This document shows positions 1-11,003 of a stretch of DNA of 64,000 bases, one piece after another. The notes under the pieces are model-generated. The model was given only the letters and a program-made list of their open reading frames with translations, had not been told where the DNA came from and made no database searches. The position numbers and the translations under genes were made by a program. Within the stretch, counting starts at the first letter, position 1, and every line of letters starts with the position of its first letter. Origin of the DNA: Pyricularia pennisetigena (Eukaryota > Ascomycota > Sordariomycetes > Magnaporthales > Pyriculariaceae); the NCBI RefSeq assembly GCF_004337985.1, contig NW_021940920.1, forward strand, positions 1,224,549 to 1,288,548, in the 5' to 3' direction.

Positions 1-3000
1 TGCTCATGGCGTCGTTTGGTTCGTAAACCTTGACTGTGGTGGTGATGGCCGACCATTTCACGCAGCAGACTAGGTGTCTGCCCAAGCATATGCCAGCCCG
101 GAAGAATATGCAGTGGCTCTGGATCTTCTTACCCTTTTTGTTGCTCGAAGGCTCGGGCGAATCGAGAGCAGAAATAGGATAGTTGTACAGTGTCTTGTTG
201 GAGAGCACCAGTAGCATGTTATACTCCTCAAGCACGTCGACTTGGGTGACATTTTGCGTCTCGATGACACGCTTGGGGTTGGTTGCTGTCCTAGAGCGGC
301 GGTCTGAGATGAAGATGCCTGTATCCGTGCCGTAGACCAGCTTGCGGCCACCGTCTGTACATTTTACCTTTTGTTAGCAACTTACGCGAGCCCGGGGTGT
401 CAATTACAGTCTGCATCTACTTACCATATGGTACGCAGCAGTTGACTTTGTTGGCCGGTCCAAAGAAGCCCGCCGAGATTGTTGTCATGTTCAAAAAGTC
501 TGCCCGGGCCCTAAGCCGTTCTTGTGCTGCGGCAATGTACTCTAGCCACTTCTGGCGTGCAGACTGGTTCGTCGCATACAGAGTCAACTCATAGCCGGCC
601 TTGCCGAGATGCTTGAACGTAATAGGCCATCCTTCCGACTTGCTTGTGCTTGTGTTGGCGCTTCTCAACGGCAGCAAACTGCTGGAAGACCTTTTCGGCC
701 CTGTTGATGGAATGACTTCCTCCATCTCCTTGATCATCAGCAGTTCAAGAGGAATGGGCTACTTCAGCGTCAGCAAGCAAGTTTACACAGAAAAACACAA
801 GAGGGTGCTACTGACCCTGCGGTACGCTTTGGTCTCTTCAACCTTGCCCACAGTCTTGATGCGTGCCAATAACACGGCATGATCAAACAAGAATGCTGTA
901 ATGTCTGCTGGATCAGTTGGAGATTTCTTCATCTGGCTCTTGAACACCAGTTCTCTGCCCTCATCCGTCAGTCTGAGATCGACCCTCTCATTGGGTCTGA
1001 ATTTGAGCTGCTCGTTAAGTCGCCTGAGAGTGAACCGATTCTCAGCCTTTCCGGACTCGGCATTGACTCTTGCCAGGAGATCCTTGATCATCTTCATGAC
1101 CTTGGGAATGTCCGTCTTATCCGAGCTGTCGTCCACCGTGTATTTGCAAACATTCTCCAACAGAAGCGGGTATCTAGCCAGACGTGTCGTCGGCTTGGTG
1201 AGGTAACCGTTGAGTTCCAGTTTCCTCGACTCCTTGCGCCTCTCAATCTCGTCCACAAATCGTGCAAATAGCGGGTTGTTCGAACGCTCATTCTCAAACT
1301 CAAACTTGGCCTCGAGCTGCTTGGAACCATAGAGGATGAACGGCTCGAACTGAGGCACGAACTCCTTAAAGATGTCGCCAATATTAGACACAACCGGGTC
1401 CTTTTGTTGTCGGTCCGTAAGAGCCTTGGCAAAGCGAGAGCTGACGCCGTGGATCGAAGGGTGGTCAATAATGTTGCTGAAGATTTTGCGCACAACCTCC
1501 TCTCTCCGATGTGCAGCAATGGGAGAGTTTTTGGACCGTAGAGGATTGATCCAAAAGTCACGTAGGTACTCCAGATCCTTGACAAAGTCCCTTTCGGTGT
1601 AGCATATCTCGGATATGACCTCCTGGCGTTTCTTCTCCTTGTCGCTAACACGCTCGGCAATCTCTTTGGGGACAGTGTTGATCCAGAGCTTCTGCTCGTC
1701 CGTTTGGTCAATGTCGTCCTCGCCGACTACTGGAGCAGACTCATCCTTCAGACCTGGGCCCATCTTCAGATTCAACCTGGAAACCTGTTCGAGACGGCGA
1801 GGGCACGCAATGCTGTAGCACAGCTGATCGCGGGTACATGTTGGCGAATAGCACTCGGAAAGCAGCACAAAGACACCGTTGACTGACGTTCCCGCATCCT
1901 CTTGTTCTTCCGTCATGGTCTCCTTGAACTGGTACATCTCCGTCGAGGAGTCGCGTAGCCTGTGTTCATAAGTAACATCGTGGAAGAACTTTTGGGCATC
2001 GAGAGCGCGACCAAGAAGCAGAGCCAGATTCCTATCGGTCGTCCGAATAATATACGAAAGGACATCCACTGCCTCGCTACCTGTAAAAGCGTTCTTGTAT
2101 GTCAAGCCGTTCTTCGTCTTGTCGCCGGTAATGATTTTCTGCTTGAAACACTCGGCCACGCGAGACAAGAGCGCAGGGTATACCAACGGTGGTCGGACCT
2201 TGGCCGTCGTAGGCCTCTCACTCTCGACGGATCGCGCGACCGACGAGCGGTGCACCAATGTGTTAGAATCTGTCTTGTCACTAGCGGCGATGGACGGTGC
2301 TATCGTGGATGCCATAGACATGGTTCTATCATTACTGCCGCTGGTGGAGGAAGCCATGCTGGTCGTCCTTGTTTGTGAGCCGGGAGCCGGCGTATATCCA
2401 TTCGCGAAACCATGGTATGTCGGAGAAGTATCTGTCGGCTGGGCGCCTGGCCTACGGTTCGGTATTATGCGTCCACTCATCGTCTGATGCGCATCTCTGT
2501 CGTGTGACGAGTAGCCTCCGCTCATGGACATGGCACGGTCATCATGCCTGTCGGGAACAACGCGACCCTGCGCCGTCGTCCTGGCCGAATGAGCGTTCGG
2601 GTTCGGGGCGGGAGCATTGTAAGGTGCATGACGGAAAGCATTTGCCGGCGACTGCTGGTAGGCATTCGGAGGCGGATGATACATCTGGGGTCTTGGGGCA
2701 CTCGCGAGACTCTGGGTTCGGTACGAGTCCGAGTTGAGCGCTGGCGGAGGACCTCCAGGGCCACCACTTCCTGAGTGAAACCTTGGGGGTGGAGGTCTCA
2801 TACCATTATTATAGCCGTTCATGGGAGGCGGGGGTCTAGAGTCAAAGCGAGGCGGTGGCTGTTGGCCGAGGTAGCGTCTTGCTTGTTGCTGCTGCTGCTG
2901 TTGTTGATATTGTTGTGATGGAACCTGTTGGGGAGGTGGTCGCTGCTGCGGACCCGGATAATATCCGTTTTGCTGCTGATGCATCCGAGGGTCCTCCATC

Positions 3001-3314
3001 GGTGGCCTGTTGCGGGGCGGCATCGGTTGATCTCCGTAAGGACCACCCTGAGGCATCCTAGGCGGGGGCGGACGCTGCATTCCTCCTCCCATCGTCTGTG
3101 TTCGGGCTTGCTGCTGATGCTGTTGCATGAGCTCGGGCGGGGGCATAGATGACGATGTCATGGTGTGCGATCGACCAGGCCCGGGGACGGCGCCGAATAT
3201 GTTAGAAAAGGCGGCCTCGCGTTGGAAGTCGTTGTTGGATCGGCCGTAATCGGGTGACCGAGGTGGCTGCTCCTGGCCAGGTCCCGGTCTCCGATGCTGC
3301 TGATATTCTGCCAT
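1..3314 (-). CDS. ROM2: Rho1 guanine nucleotide exchange factor (Rom2 type), 3' end cut off by window edge
   Basis: GEF that activates Rho1 at the plasma membrane in the cell-wall integrity pathway. Exons, read on minus: 3314-816, 758-425, 354-1 (continues outside). The first intron has a GTCAGT donor and a TAG acceptor; the second has GTAAGT and CAG. Both keep the frame. Residues 1 to about 380 are a disordered Pro/Gln/Gly-rich tail with a polyglutamine run near residue 140. A DEP domain follows (about 385-475), then a RhoGEF (DH) domain (about 560-755) with the CR1-like ICYTERDFVKDLEYL and a C-terminal helix containing LTKPTTRLARYPLLLENV. A PH domain comes next (about 790-930, ending near the KWLEYI helix). 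The start of a CNH domain (GGRKLVYGTDTGIFISD) runs to the window edge. The DEP-DH-PH-CNH order is that of fungal Rom1/Rom2. The start is the first Met of the long first exon. Family assignment is firm; the C-terminus is not visible. Confidence 0.93.
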
Positions 3315-4961
3315 CGTGATGGACTTCTGCGACCGAAAATCACGATAAAATTAACGGGCTGTCTGCGTTGCTTGGGCGGCTGCAGAGCAAACCGAGGCCA
3401 ACGCAAAGCAAGGTATCGCGACGGAATTGGGCGTCGGGAAGCGGTCGAGCGGGCAATAAAAAAAAAAAAGCCCAAAAAAACGACTCACCAGCGCCGGGAT
3501 TGGCGGGCAGCAACTCGGCCAGTGCTCGCCGGAGCAATGATAAGAAATACTACCAAAGCCTTGTCAAAAGGTTGGGGGTGGTCTTTAGGCTAGTATATTT
3601 TTTTTCAAAATAATTTTTTTTTAATATTTTTTCTTCTTCTTTTCTTCTTTTCTCCTCTTGCCTCGCCGTGTTCCAGGAGCCAAAATGGTAGGCAGATGGG
3701 CTGGGGTTTAGGTTGTGACGTTATTTGCTTTGCAGCAGTTTATTCGAGGGTTTCTAGGTTGGCCGCTCGGTGGCTGCAGAATTGGAGGGGGAAAGATTCA
3801 CTGGTGCTCCGTGCCAACCCTGCCAGAAAGCGGCAGGCAGGCAGACTGGCTGTTTTTTGACGGGCGGGCAGACGACAGGACAACGGCGCAATCAATTGGT
3901 GACTGCTCGAGTGGAGGCCTCTTGATGAAGGTCACCGGTTTCTACAAGTTCGACGCCAGTAGCTTGCTTGATTATCAGAAGGTAGTGGGCATAGACACTG
4001 GAATGATTTCAGCACCAGGTTAGGTGAGTGGATGAATGGACAGAGACACTCTCGTTTTTCCAGTTTAAGGTTGTGTCGTGTGGTTGCTCGTACACATTTC
4101 ATCCAACGCCAAGGCCCCTACCTCTTAGGTACTGAGATCAAATCCAAATCACAAAAAGGGATTGCTGCAAAGCTTAACACCATCCCAACCACAACGCTCA
4201 GGTCATGTCCTACAGCACCCAAAGGCGCTCATTGCTGCTGTCAATAATTGGACCCGGCTAGATCTGCTAAACTTTGCTAACTAGCGAGATCTAGCTAAGC
4301 CAAATGTACCGAGTCGGGTGCATGCCTAGGTCTAGATACCTACCTGACCTGTAGGTAGGTACCAACTCTCATCGCACAGTAGAGCCCATTCATCCCATCG
4401 GGCTTACAGTACCAGAAGGTTTAAACCACAGGCGACGGTTCCGGATTTTGGTGGTTGGGACGGTTATCAGTGGGGCTAGACACTGTGCAATTGGTTTGCG
4501 GGTGACAACCCGTCGCCTGTGGCCTCCCAGCCGCCACAATCTACCGGTACTTGAGGCATTACAAAATAGAACACATCGCTTTGAAGGTTTTCTTTTTCTT
4601 TTTGGAAGATAAATATGGGTTTAAAAGACAAAATGTGAGGAATTTATTGCAACCTTTAACGGCCTTGGGCTCGTATCAAGTGCCCTTGAGTCTCAGGTGA
4701 TGTGATGTCACAAGTTAGGTACGGCCTGACAACAAAGAGTGGACCCTGAGACTGAGACTGGCCAAGTTGCTCAGAGTCGAGCTTGCTGCCAAGTCACGTG
4801 GTCTAAACGCGAGCTTCCTCCGCGCTTCGTCCGGGGTTACCATAGAGCATCATCAGTCGCAGCCCTGGTCAAGTTCATCAGAACGACGACATCAACACCA
4901 TTTCCCGCGCGGCCGCATCTCAAATTCCTGTCGAATCGAGCGCAGCTGCAATAAAATCACG
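3315..4961. other. Intergenic region between divergent ROM2 and VMA11
   Basis: About 1.65 kb with no supported gene. It holds the 5' leaders of the flanking divergent genes, homopolymer A tracts (about 3457-3480) and a T/C-rich tract (about 3596-3660). A TACCTACC/TAGGTAGG cluster lies at about 4337-4362. A 102-codon open frame at 3715-4023 has no recognisable domain and is treated as chance. Confidence 0.6.
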
Positions 4962-5913
4962 ATGCCATCAACAGTACCGTCCGAGTCGGAGCTCGCGCCC
5001 AAGTTCGCGCCCTTTGTCGGCATGGTAAGCTAGCTGCCTGTTGTTCCTCGATGTAGCTCGCTACCATGCATCATCGCCATGCCTCTACCGTCTACAGCCA
5101 AGCTACGATGCCTGCAACACCCTCGCTGCCGATTCCATCCCAGCATGTATTTGGCTCTAACAAATTGATCACCTCGCTCTAGGCCGGCATTGCGGCTGCC
5201 ATGATTTTCGGATGTATGCGTAACCCTTCCTCCATCTCGCCAGCCTCTCGGTTGATATACACACGATGAAAATGTGCTGACGAAGAAAAAAAAACAAAAT
5301 ACAGGCGCTGGCGCAGCATTCGGCACCGCCAAGTCAGGCATCGGTATCGCGGGTGTCGGAACCTTTAGGCCAGACCTCATCATGAAGGTAAGTTGACCCT
5401 AACCACGTCTTGTTGGTCGTCATCCAGTAGCCTATGACCTGAATGCCTGAGATATGGACACTGCTAACAAAATACCCGCTGTCTGGCTGCCTTTTAGTGC
5501 TTGATTCCTGTCATCATGTCAGGAATCATCGCTGTCTACGCCCTCGTCGTCGCCGTCTTGATCGCCCAGGACCTCAACGCTCCCACTGCAGGCGCGAGTT
5601 ACGACCTTTTCAGAGGCTTCATGCACCTCGCTTGCGGCTTGTCCGTCGGCCTTACTGGTCTGGCCGCCGGCTACTGCATCGGCATTGTTGGAGACAAGGG
5701 TGTCAGGGCTTACATGGAGCAGTCCAGAATCTTTGTCGGCATGGTGCTGATTCTGATTTTCGGCGAAGTCTTGGGTCTTTATGGGTATGGCTCCTTTCTG
5801 GATTCTATAAAACTGCAGCGCAAGTCTTGCAACTCTACATTGTACTAACTTTGTTTGTGTGGCGCAATAGGCTTATTGTTGCGCTCATTCTCAACACCAA
5901 GAGCCAGGGCTAA
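4962..5913 (+). CDS. VMA11: V-type proton ATPase proteolipid subunit c' (Vma11)
   Basis: Membrane proteolipid of the V0 rotor ring that carries protons into vacuoles and other acidic organelles. Five exons: 4962-5024, 5183-5213, 5305-5387, 5498-5784, 5871-5913. They give 168 residues, the usual length (about 160-170). All junctions follow GT...AG and keep the frame; exon 2 is only 31 nt. The protein has four hydrophobic helices. The proton-carrying glutamate is E149 in [12 protein letters not shown] of helix 4. The segments [10 protein letters not shown], the [19 protein letters not shown] helix, [11 protein letters not shown] and the ending VALILNTK match the c' paralogue (Vma11) better than subunit c (Vma3). 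Subunit c' occurs only in fungi. Confidence 0.95.
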
Positions 5914-6887
5914 ACCCGACCCATTGGCTAACCCATACTACCCCTTTCAGCCACAAAAGTTGAGCCTCACAGATATTACATACATGAGAGGGATGCATGT
6001 ATACTATTCCGCCAGGAGATGAAGAAAGAGTTGAAGCAGCACCTGGTGAGAGCATAGCAGCAGTTTCTGCTGTGCAGGGAAGTGTCAATATAGCATTTGG
6101 CCGGCGTTCTTTTTTTTTTTTTTGGACAGTGAATCTACCTACTTATTTCTACATTTCCTTGACAGTCTTTCGCGACGGTTTACAGTGTACATTATTGGGC
6201 CCGGCATATCCGAGATTGCAAATCTCTCTTGCAATCCAGACATCATCATTCATGGTCACATTTCAGCTACAGTACATGTTACGGCATCCTCACCCACCAG
6301 GAACGCGTGCGGAACGAATGGCACATGGCATATTCGTTATTTCTAGTGCTAGTATGTACGGTCCTAACAATCTGGGTGGACTCCCCGTTCCGTTCTCAGC
6401 CGGAAACGGCCTATATGTCGTTCAGCTCAGTCGGTTATATTTGTTCAGCTTCTGTGCAACAGATACCCCAAATGCTGACATGAAAAGTTTGATGTTGTTG
6501 CCAGGTTCTTGCAAATGCCCAACATTGACAAAAGAAAGAAGAAAAAAAAAAAACAAAGGAAATGAATTCTCGCCAAGTCATGCATAGAAATATGGAAAGA
6601 CACCAAATCAACGACTCCGGGAAAATGCAACAATATATGTCTTTTGGGGGTTGATCCCCCATTTCTTTTCCCCGGTCGAGGGTGATGGTTCGACAGAATC
6701 GAAACGGTTGAGCGCAGAGGGAAACAAAAAGACAAAAGGACAAAAGAAAACATCAAAACTGTAGCTGGACTTGGCAGCTCGTACCCGGTTAATATTTGGC
6801 CGGTCTCTGTTCGTGTGCGTTGGCGTAGTTGATATTGGAAATCGCCATCGTGTTGGCGTGTTCGTGGGAAGGGAGGGCTATTGCACA
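5914..6887. other. Intergenic region between convergent VMA11 and a hypothetical gene
   Basis: About 970 bases between two convergent 3' ends. Open frames on both strands in this stretch have no recognisable domain. Homopolymer T (6110-6122) and A (6541-6553) tracts are present. No gene is supported. Confidence 0.6.
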
Positions 6888-7941
6888 TCACAGGAGGCGC
6901 CTGGTCAAGTTTCCTCGCCTGTTGCGAGGCTGAAAGTCTCTCATCTGGGCTGTGAATTTAACAGCGTCAGTTCAGAGGTTTTTCGTCCCTGCCACGCGCA
7001 CTGGGACCAAAGCATATAAATATCAAAGAAACTCACCAAGGAACAGATCCCACCTACGGTTCTCCATCTCGAGCACCTCATTGCCATTCTCCCTGGCCAG
7101 CCTCTGGGCCCTAGCGCGCCTGGCCGCGACCTCGCCGACAAGGTAGGGGTCCTCGAGCGGGCGGTGCCGGCGCTGCTCCTCGGCCTCTGCGATCTCGCTG
7201 ACCCTCTCGAGCCGGGCAATCCGGCTGGGCGACGTCGCGACCTCGAGCCTCCTCGTTGACGACGCCGCGGCAGCAGAGGCGCGCCGCTGTGCCACGTTGC
7301 GGTACTGGCGGTTGTTGTGGTTGTTGGTGGCGAGGCTCGACCACGATGGGATGCGGAAGGCCGAGAGCTGTGGGGCGAGCGTCGGGAGCGGCCCCGTTGG
7401 CACGGGCGGCAGGCCGATGGTCGGTTCGTCGACCGAGTCAGCGGGCGGGATCAGGCTGGGCCGGGACGAGCTGGCGTAGTATCCGTCCTGGTTGGTTCTT
7501 CGTTGGCTGCGGTGCGAGTTGAAGCTGTACGACGGTGGTGATGATTGTTCGGGCGGCGAGTAGGCCGGGGTTGCCTCGCGTGGGATGGTGTGGTATGACG
7601 GCACCTCGGAGACTTGTGTCGGTTAGGGGTTTTGTCGCGCGAGTTAGCTAGGGCGCGTCTTTAAACTTCGGAGAGTCGGAGAAGCTCGGTTGGGGATCCC
7701 GGGACGGGGTCGGTGTTTTCGGGGAATGATTGGTGCGGAGAGAGGCGCCCCACAACATTCTTTCGGCGAAAGGCAGCGAGCATGTGCCAGCCTCCGAATA
7801 CGGGAATACAAGCAACTCACCATATGATGGAGCTACCGAGTGGATGGAAGCAGTCTCAAAGTCCTCTGCCGTCAGCGCGTCCATGTTGCCATGGTTGGAA
7901 AAGACCCGCGGGCCGCTTTGTTGTAAGACTGCGGTAGCCAT
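6888..7941 (-). CDS. Conserved fungal hypothetical protein, 252 aa
   Basis: Three exons on minus: 7941-7821, 7612-7037, 6949-6888, giving 252 residues. Donors are GTGAGT and GTGAGT; acceptors are ACAAG and TTCACAG, the last one preceded by a CTGAC branch-like site. The splice restores the phrase DALTAEDFETASIHSVAPSY followed by VSEVPSYHTIP, a pattern I associate with a short hypothetical family of filamentous ascomycetes. The middle is Ser/Pro-rich and disordered. Residues about 155-235 are charged and probably helical (SRIARLERVSEIAEAEEQRR, then ARENGNEVLEMENRRWDLFL). There is no signal peptide or membrane segment. Function unknown. The last exon is the least certain; the stop could differ if another acceptor is used. 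Confidence 0.72.
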
Positions 7942-10900
7942 GGCCGACTTTCAAAACAGANNNNNNNNNNNGAGAATCGAGGACGGTTTTGTCGGCAGGA
8001 TGCCTGTGACAGAATAGTTGTGTGAAATAAGTGGATGACCCTCGAGTGAATGTGCTACGGGGAGCAGGTCGCATCAATTTCAAGACCGTTTCTGCAGGAC
8101 CGTCGACGCTACTTGGGGGCGGTAAGGGCTATAGGATGCAGTCTTTGTTAGCCCGATCGTCCGGTAATTGTTCCATGAGATCATGGCTGAGCTGAAAGAA
8201 TCCAGCATAGATCAACACCTTCTAGGAAGAATGCCAAGCAAAGAAGCAGTGTCACGGGTGGCGGAGGACCAAGACATTTGGGGCGAGTTGTTTGGTTGGG
8301 CTGTGAAAGCAAGGAGAAGAGACAAACAGAGACACACACACCAATTCATGGGAGGAACCGCTTCTGGCAAGCTAGAGGAGGTATGATGATGGATAGAAAC
8401 TTGGGATGCAGGGGGCACGTGAGGGTCCCTAAGCATATATTTTATGTCGTATAGGTTCTTAAAGAGGCATGTGGACATGAGACCAGGAAGTAGGGAGCTT
8501 TCGCGGGAGCTAAATGCGAGTTCGTGTAGTCTGGTTTGTGGACGAGGCGAAATATCCGAAGCTACCCAGGAAGGTAAGGTAGGTTACCTAAGTTTAATGG
8601 GTTGTTTAAAAGAGGGGGAGTAAGCCTAAGCCAGGCCAAGAAAGGAGGGTGATAAAATCAAATGATTGGTCTCGGTTAGGAAAAGAATAAACACCGATTT
8701 TACAGTCACGAAAAAAGAAAACAAGAAGAGACGCGTGAACGACCAGGTTTTAAAAAAAGAAGTAGGCAGGTAAGGGTAGCTACAGTCATAAATAAAAAAC
8801 GAACTACCTAGCCTTGCTCGCATCTAAGTTAGTTAGCATAGCATGCCTTGCATGCTCACTTTCAGGTGCGTACCACGTACGTGTGTCGTGGGTGCCAATG
8901 CCCGCTTTCCTTGTTGGTAACTATGCCGGGCTTGTCGTGAACTTGCTTCTCGGCTCGTGGCAACAGGGGGCTGTGCTATAGTTTACTCTTGTTGGTGTGG
9001 AGGGATGATGTTTGTTTACCCGCCATATATGGATACGATCATGTACAACCAGAAAGGCAACTGGAGAGGTGCATCACAATTTTAGGAAACGACGACCCAA
9101 AGTGAAGCTTTGGGTTCGAATACAACTGGATCATCTCCAAGCAAACCGACCAGCTGTAAAGGAGAATATGGAGTATTAATTAGTGCTTGGCTTGTGGTAA
9201 AAAGTAAGGCAAGGTGGATTGCGCGAATGGGCGAGCGAAATGTTTGCTTTCGGCTTGGTTTTCCATGCATCGGGGTTTGTTGTGGAAAAAAAGCTTCCAG
9301 AAACCAAAATGCCTCACTTCAATCAATACTGTCTGTCGGTGCCTTGCTGTTGCAGCGAGGAGAGTTCCCGACCTTCCGGATTTCTCAGCTGCCCAGGAAA
9401 CTAGACTGGGTACCAAGACCTTTATGACACCGCTACCGCAGTCCCCCATTCGATGAGAGGGTATCCGTTTATTGCGCGGGGTTTATCGTCGTCATTCGTT
9501 CCCCGCTAACCAGCTGGTCCAGGCTTATCGCGGTGAACGTTGGAAGGCGGGACATCCCTGTCAATCAAAACATTGTAGTGGGCTTTTTTTTTTTAACAGG
9601 TTCGGTCCAGGATGACATGAACGATGGCCGCCTTCGGAACATTTCTGGTGAAACATTCTACCCGATTACTTTTTGTTCTTTAGTTTAATTTTTTTGGTCA
9701 GATATATCTTGGACGGCCAGCTAGACTAAATGTTAAGCAATTCCCGTAAACCGGTTGAAATACACAGTACAGTATTAATTTTAATATTTGTACTATTTTG
9801 GGCAGACAACCCGAGTTGTTCAGCTGTTGTCCGCGACTCATTGTATTCCGCGCACCGTACCTGCGCTAGGCTCTGTCGACTCACTCAGAAGTTATTCGCC
9901 ATTTAATTTGCTTGTACCTACCAAAAACGGAAAGGGAAAGACACAGAGTGCCTGAACGCCTGGGGCGCTTGCTACTCTGCATAGATTCGTCAACTACAGT
10001 ACTCTCCATGCTAAACTCTACCTAATTACAGATAGCCTTCCACTTGCTCTACCCCGGGATTCCCCCATCGCCCCCCCTTTTTCTTTAGATTGTCGATTTT
10101 CCATTTCATATCTTGATCCAGCATACTGTCACGAGACAATGGCCGATCTCAACTTCCGTCCGCGGTATCACGTGTCGTCGCAGCTCCGAAGCAGCTGAAC
10201 GGGATGCTACCCAAAAATACATCGGAATTGGATGGACAGATCAAGATTGATTTCCCGGCCCGCAGGGACCCAGTAACTGCACATGTATGTCCGTCCGTTC
10301 AAGCGCATAGAAAAGGCCATTGCTCTGTGCAGGCATGCACGCATTGTTGACGACCGGTACCTGAACATGGTCGGGGGCCTGTCGATCTCTTCAAGTCACC
10401 ACTTGTGGGTACAAACAAGCATGGCCCCTGGTGCGCATCATCGGGATAACATCATCGATCCTCAGAAACACCGGGCTCGGAAGATCGGGAAAGAGCGTCA
10501 CGGCACAACCAACAGAAAGGAAGCAACAGAAATAAATCACAGCCATCAGTAATCATCGACGCTGTGGGACAGCTGTATAGACTAAAAGCTGGCATTGACA
10601 TCAACGTTGGGCCGTCGGGACTTTGGTGTTCTGTCCAGATCTTTCGGGCGTGCTCCACGACCTTTCATTGGCAGATTGGAGCCCAAGGTGACATCAAAGA
10701 TCGGGCCGACAACGCCGTTCACGTTGGGCTGGAGGCTTGGCTTTCACCACCAACCAAGCAATGAGGAAGGAAAGCAACATTGTCGTCATTAAATTGTTCC
10801 GAAAGATCCATAAGCCCAAGTAAGGTATTCATCCCACGAACGTCAGCTCGCGATACTAAAGATAGGAAAGAGAAAGAGAAAGAAAAACACTGCATAACTA

Positions 10901-11003
10901 AACAGTAAAAGCATCAATTCCCCAACACCCAGAGACACTAAGTGCAAAAAAAAAAAAAGACACAAAAACAAAGAAAAAAATGAATAAATAAATAACATGC
11001 ATC
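7942..11003. other. 3 kb intergenic region with assembly gap and no gene
   Basis: The nearest features are the 5' leader of the 252-aa hypothetical gene (minus, left) and the 3' end of the coiled-coil gene (minus, right). Open frames of up to 105 codons occur on both strands, without domains, conserved motifs or plausible splicing partners. The sequence is AT-richer than the genes, with T tracts (about 9586-9595) and an A tract (about 10946-10958). No tRNA-like cloverleaf was found. Confidence 0.55.
7961..7971. other. Assembly gap (11 N)
   Basis: Eleven N bases lie about 20 nt upstream of the start codon of the minus-strand hypothetical gene. They affect only its 5' leader. The gap shows that this is a draft assembly. 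Confidence 0.99.

Noticed and set aside
1094..1711. 205-codon open frame in another minus frame of ROM2
   Set aside because: Overlaps the DH domain coding sequence entirely and has no recognisable domain.
3715..4023. 102-codon plus open frame upstream of VMA11
   Set aside because: No domain, no promoter or splice support; lies in the ROM2/VMA11 spacer.
9104..9125. GGGTTCGAATAC, B-box-like, in the 8-11 kb spacer
   Set aside because: Flanking bases cannot form a T-stem, and no A-box lies upstream at tRNA spacing.
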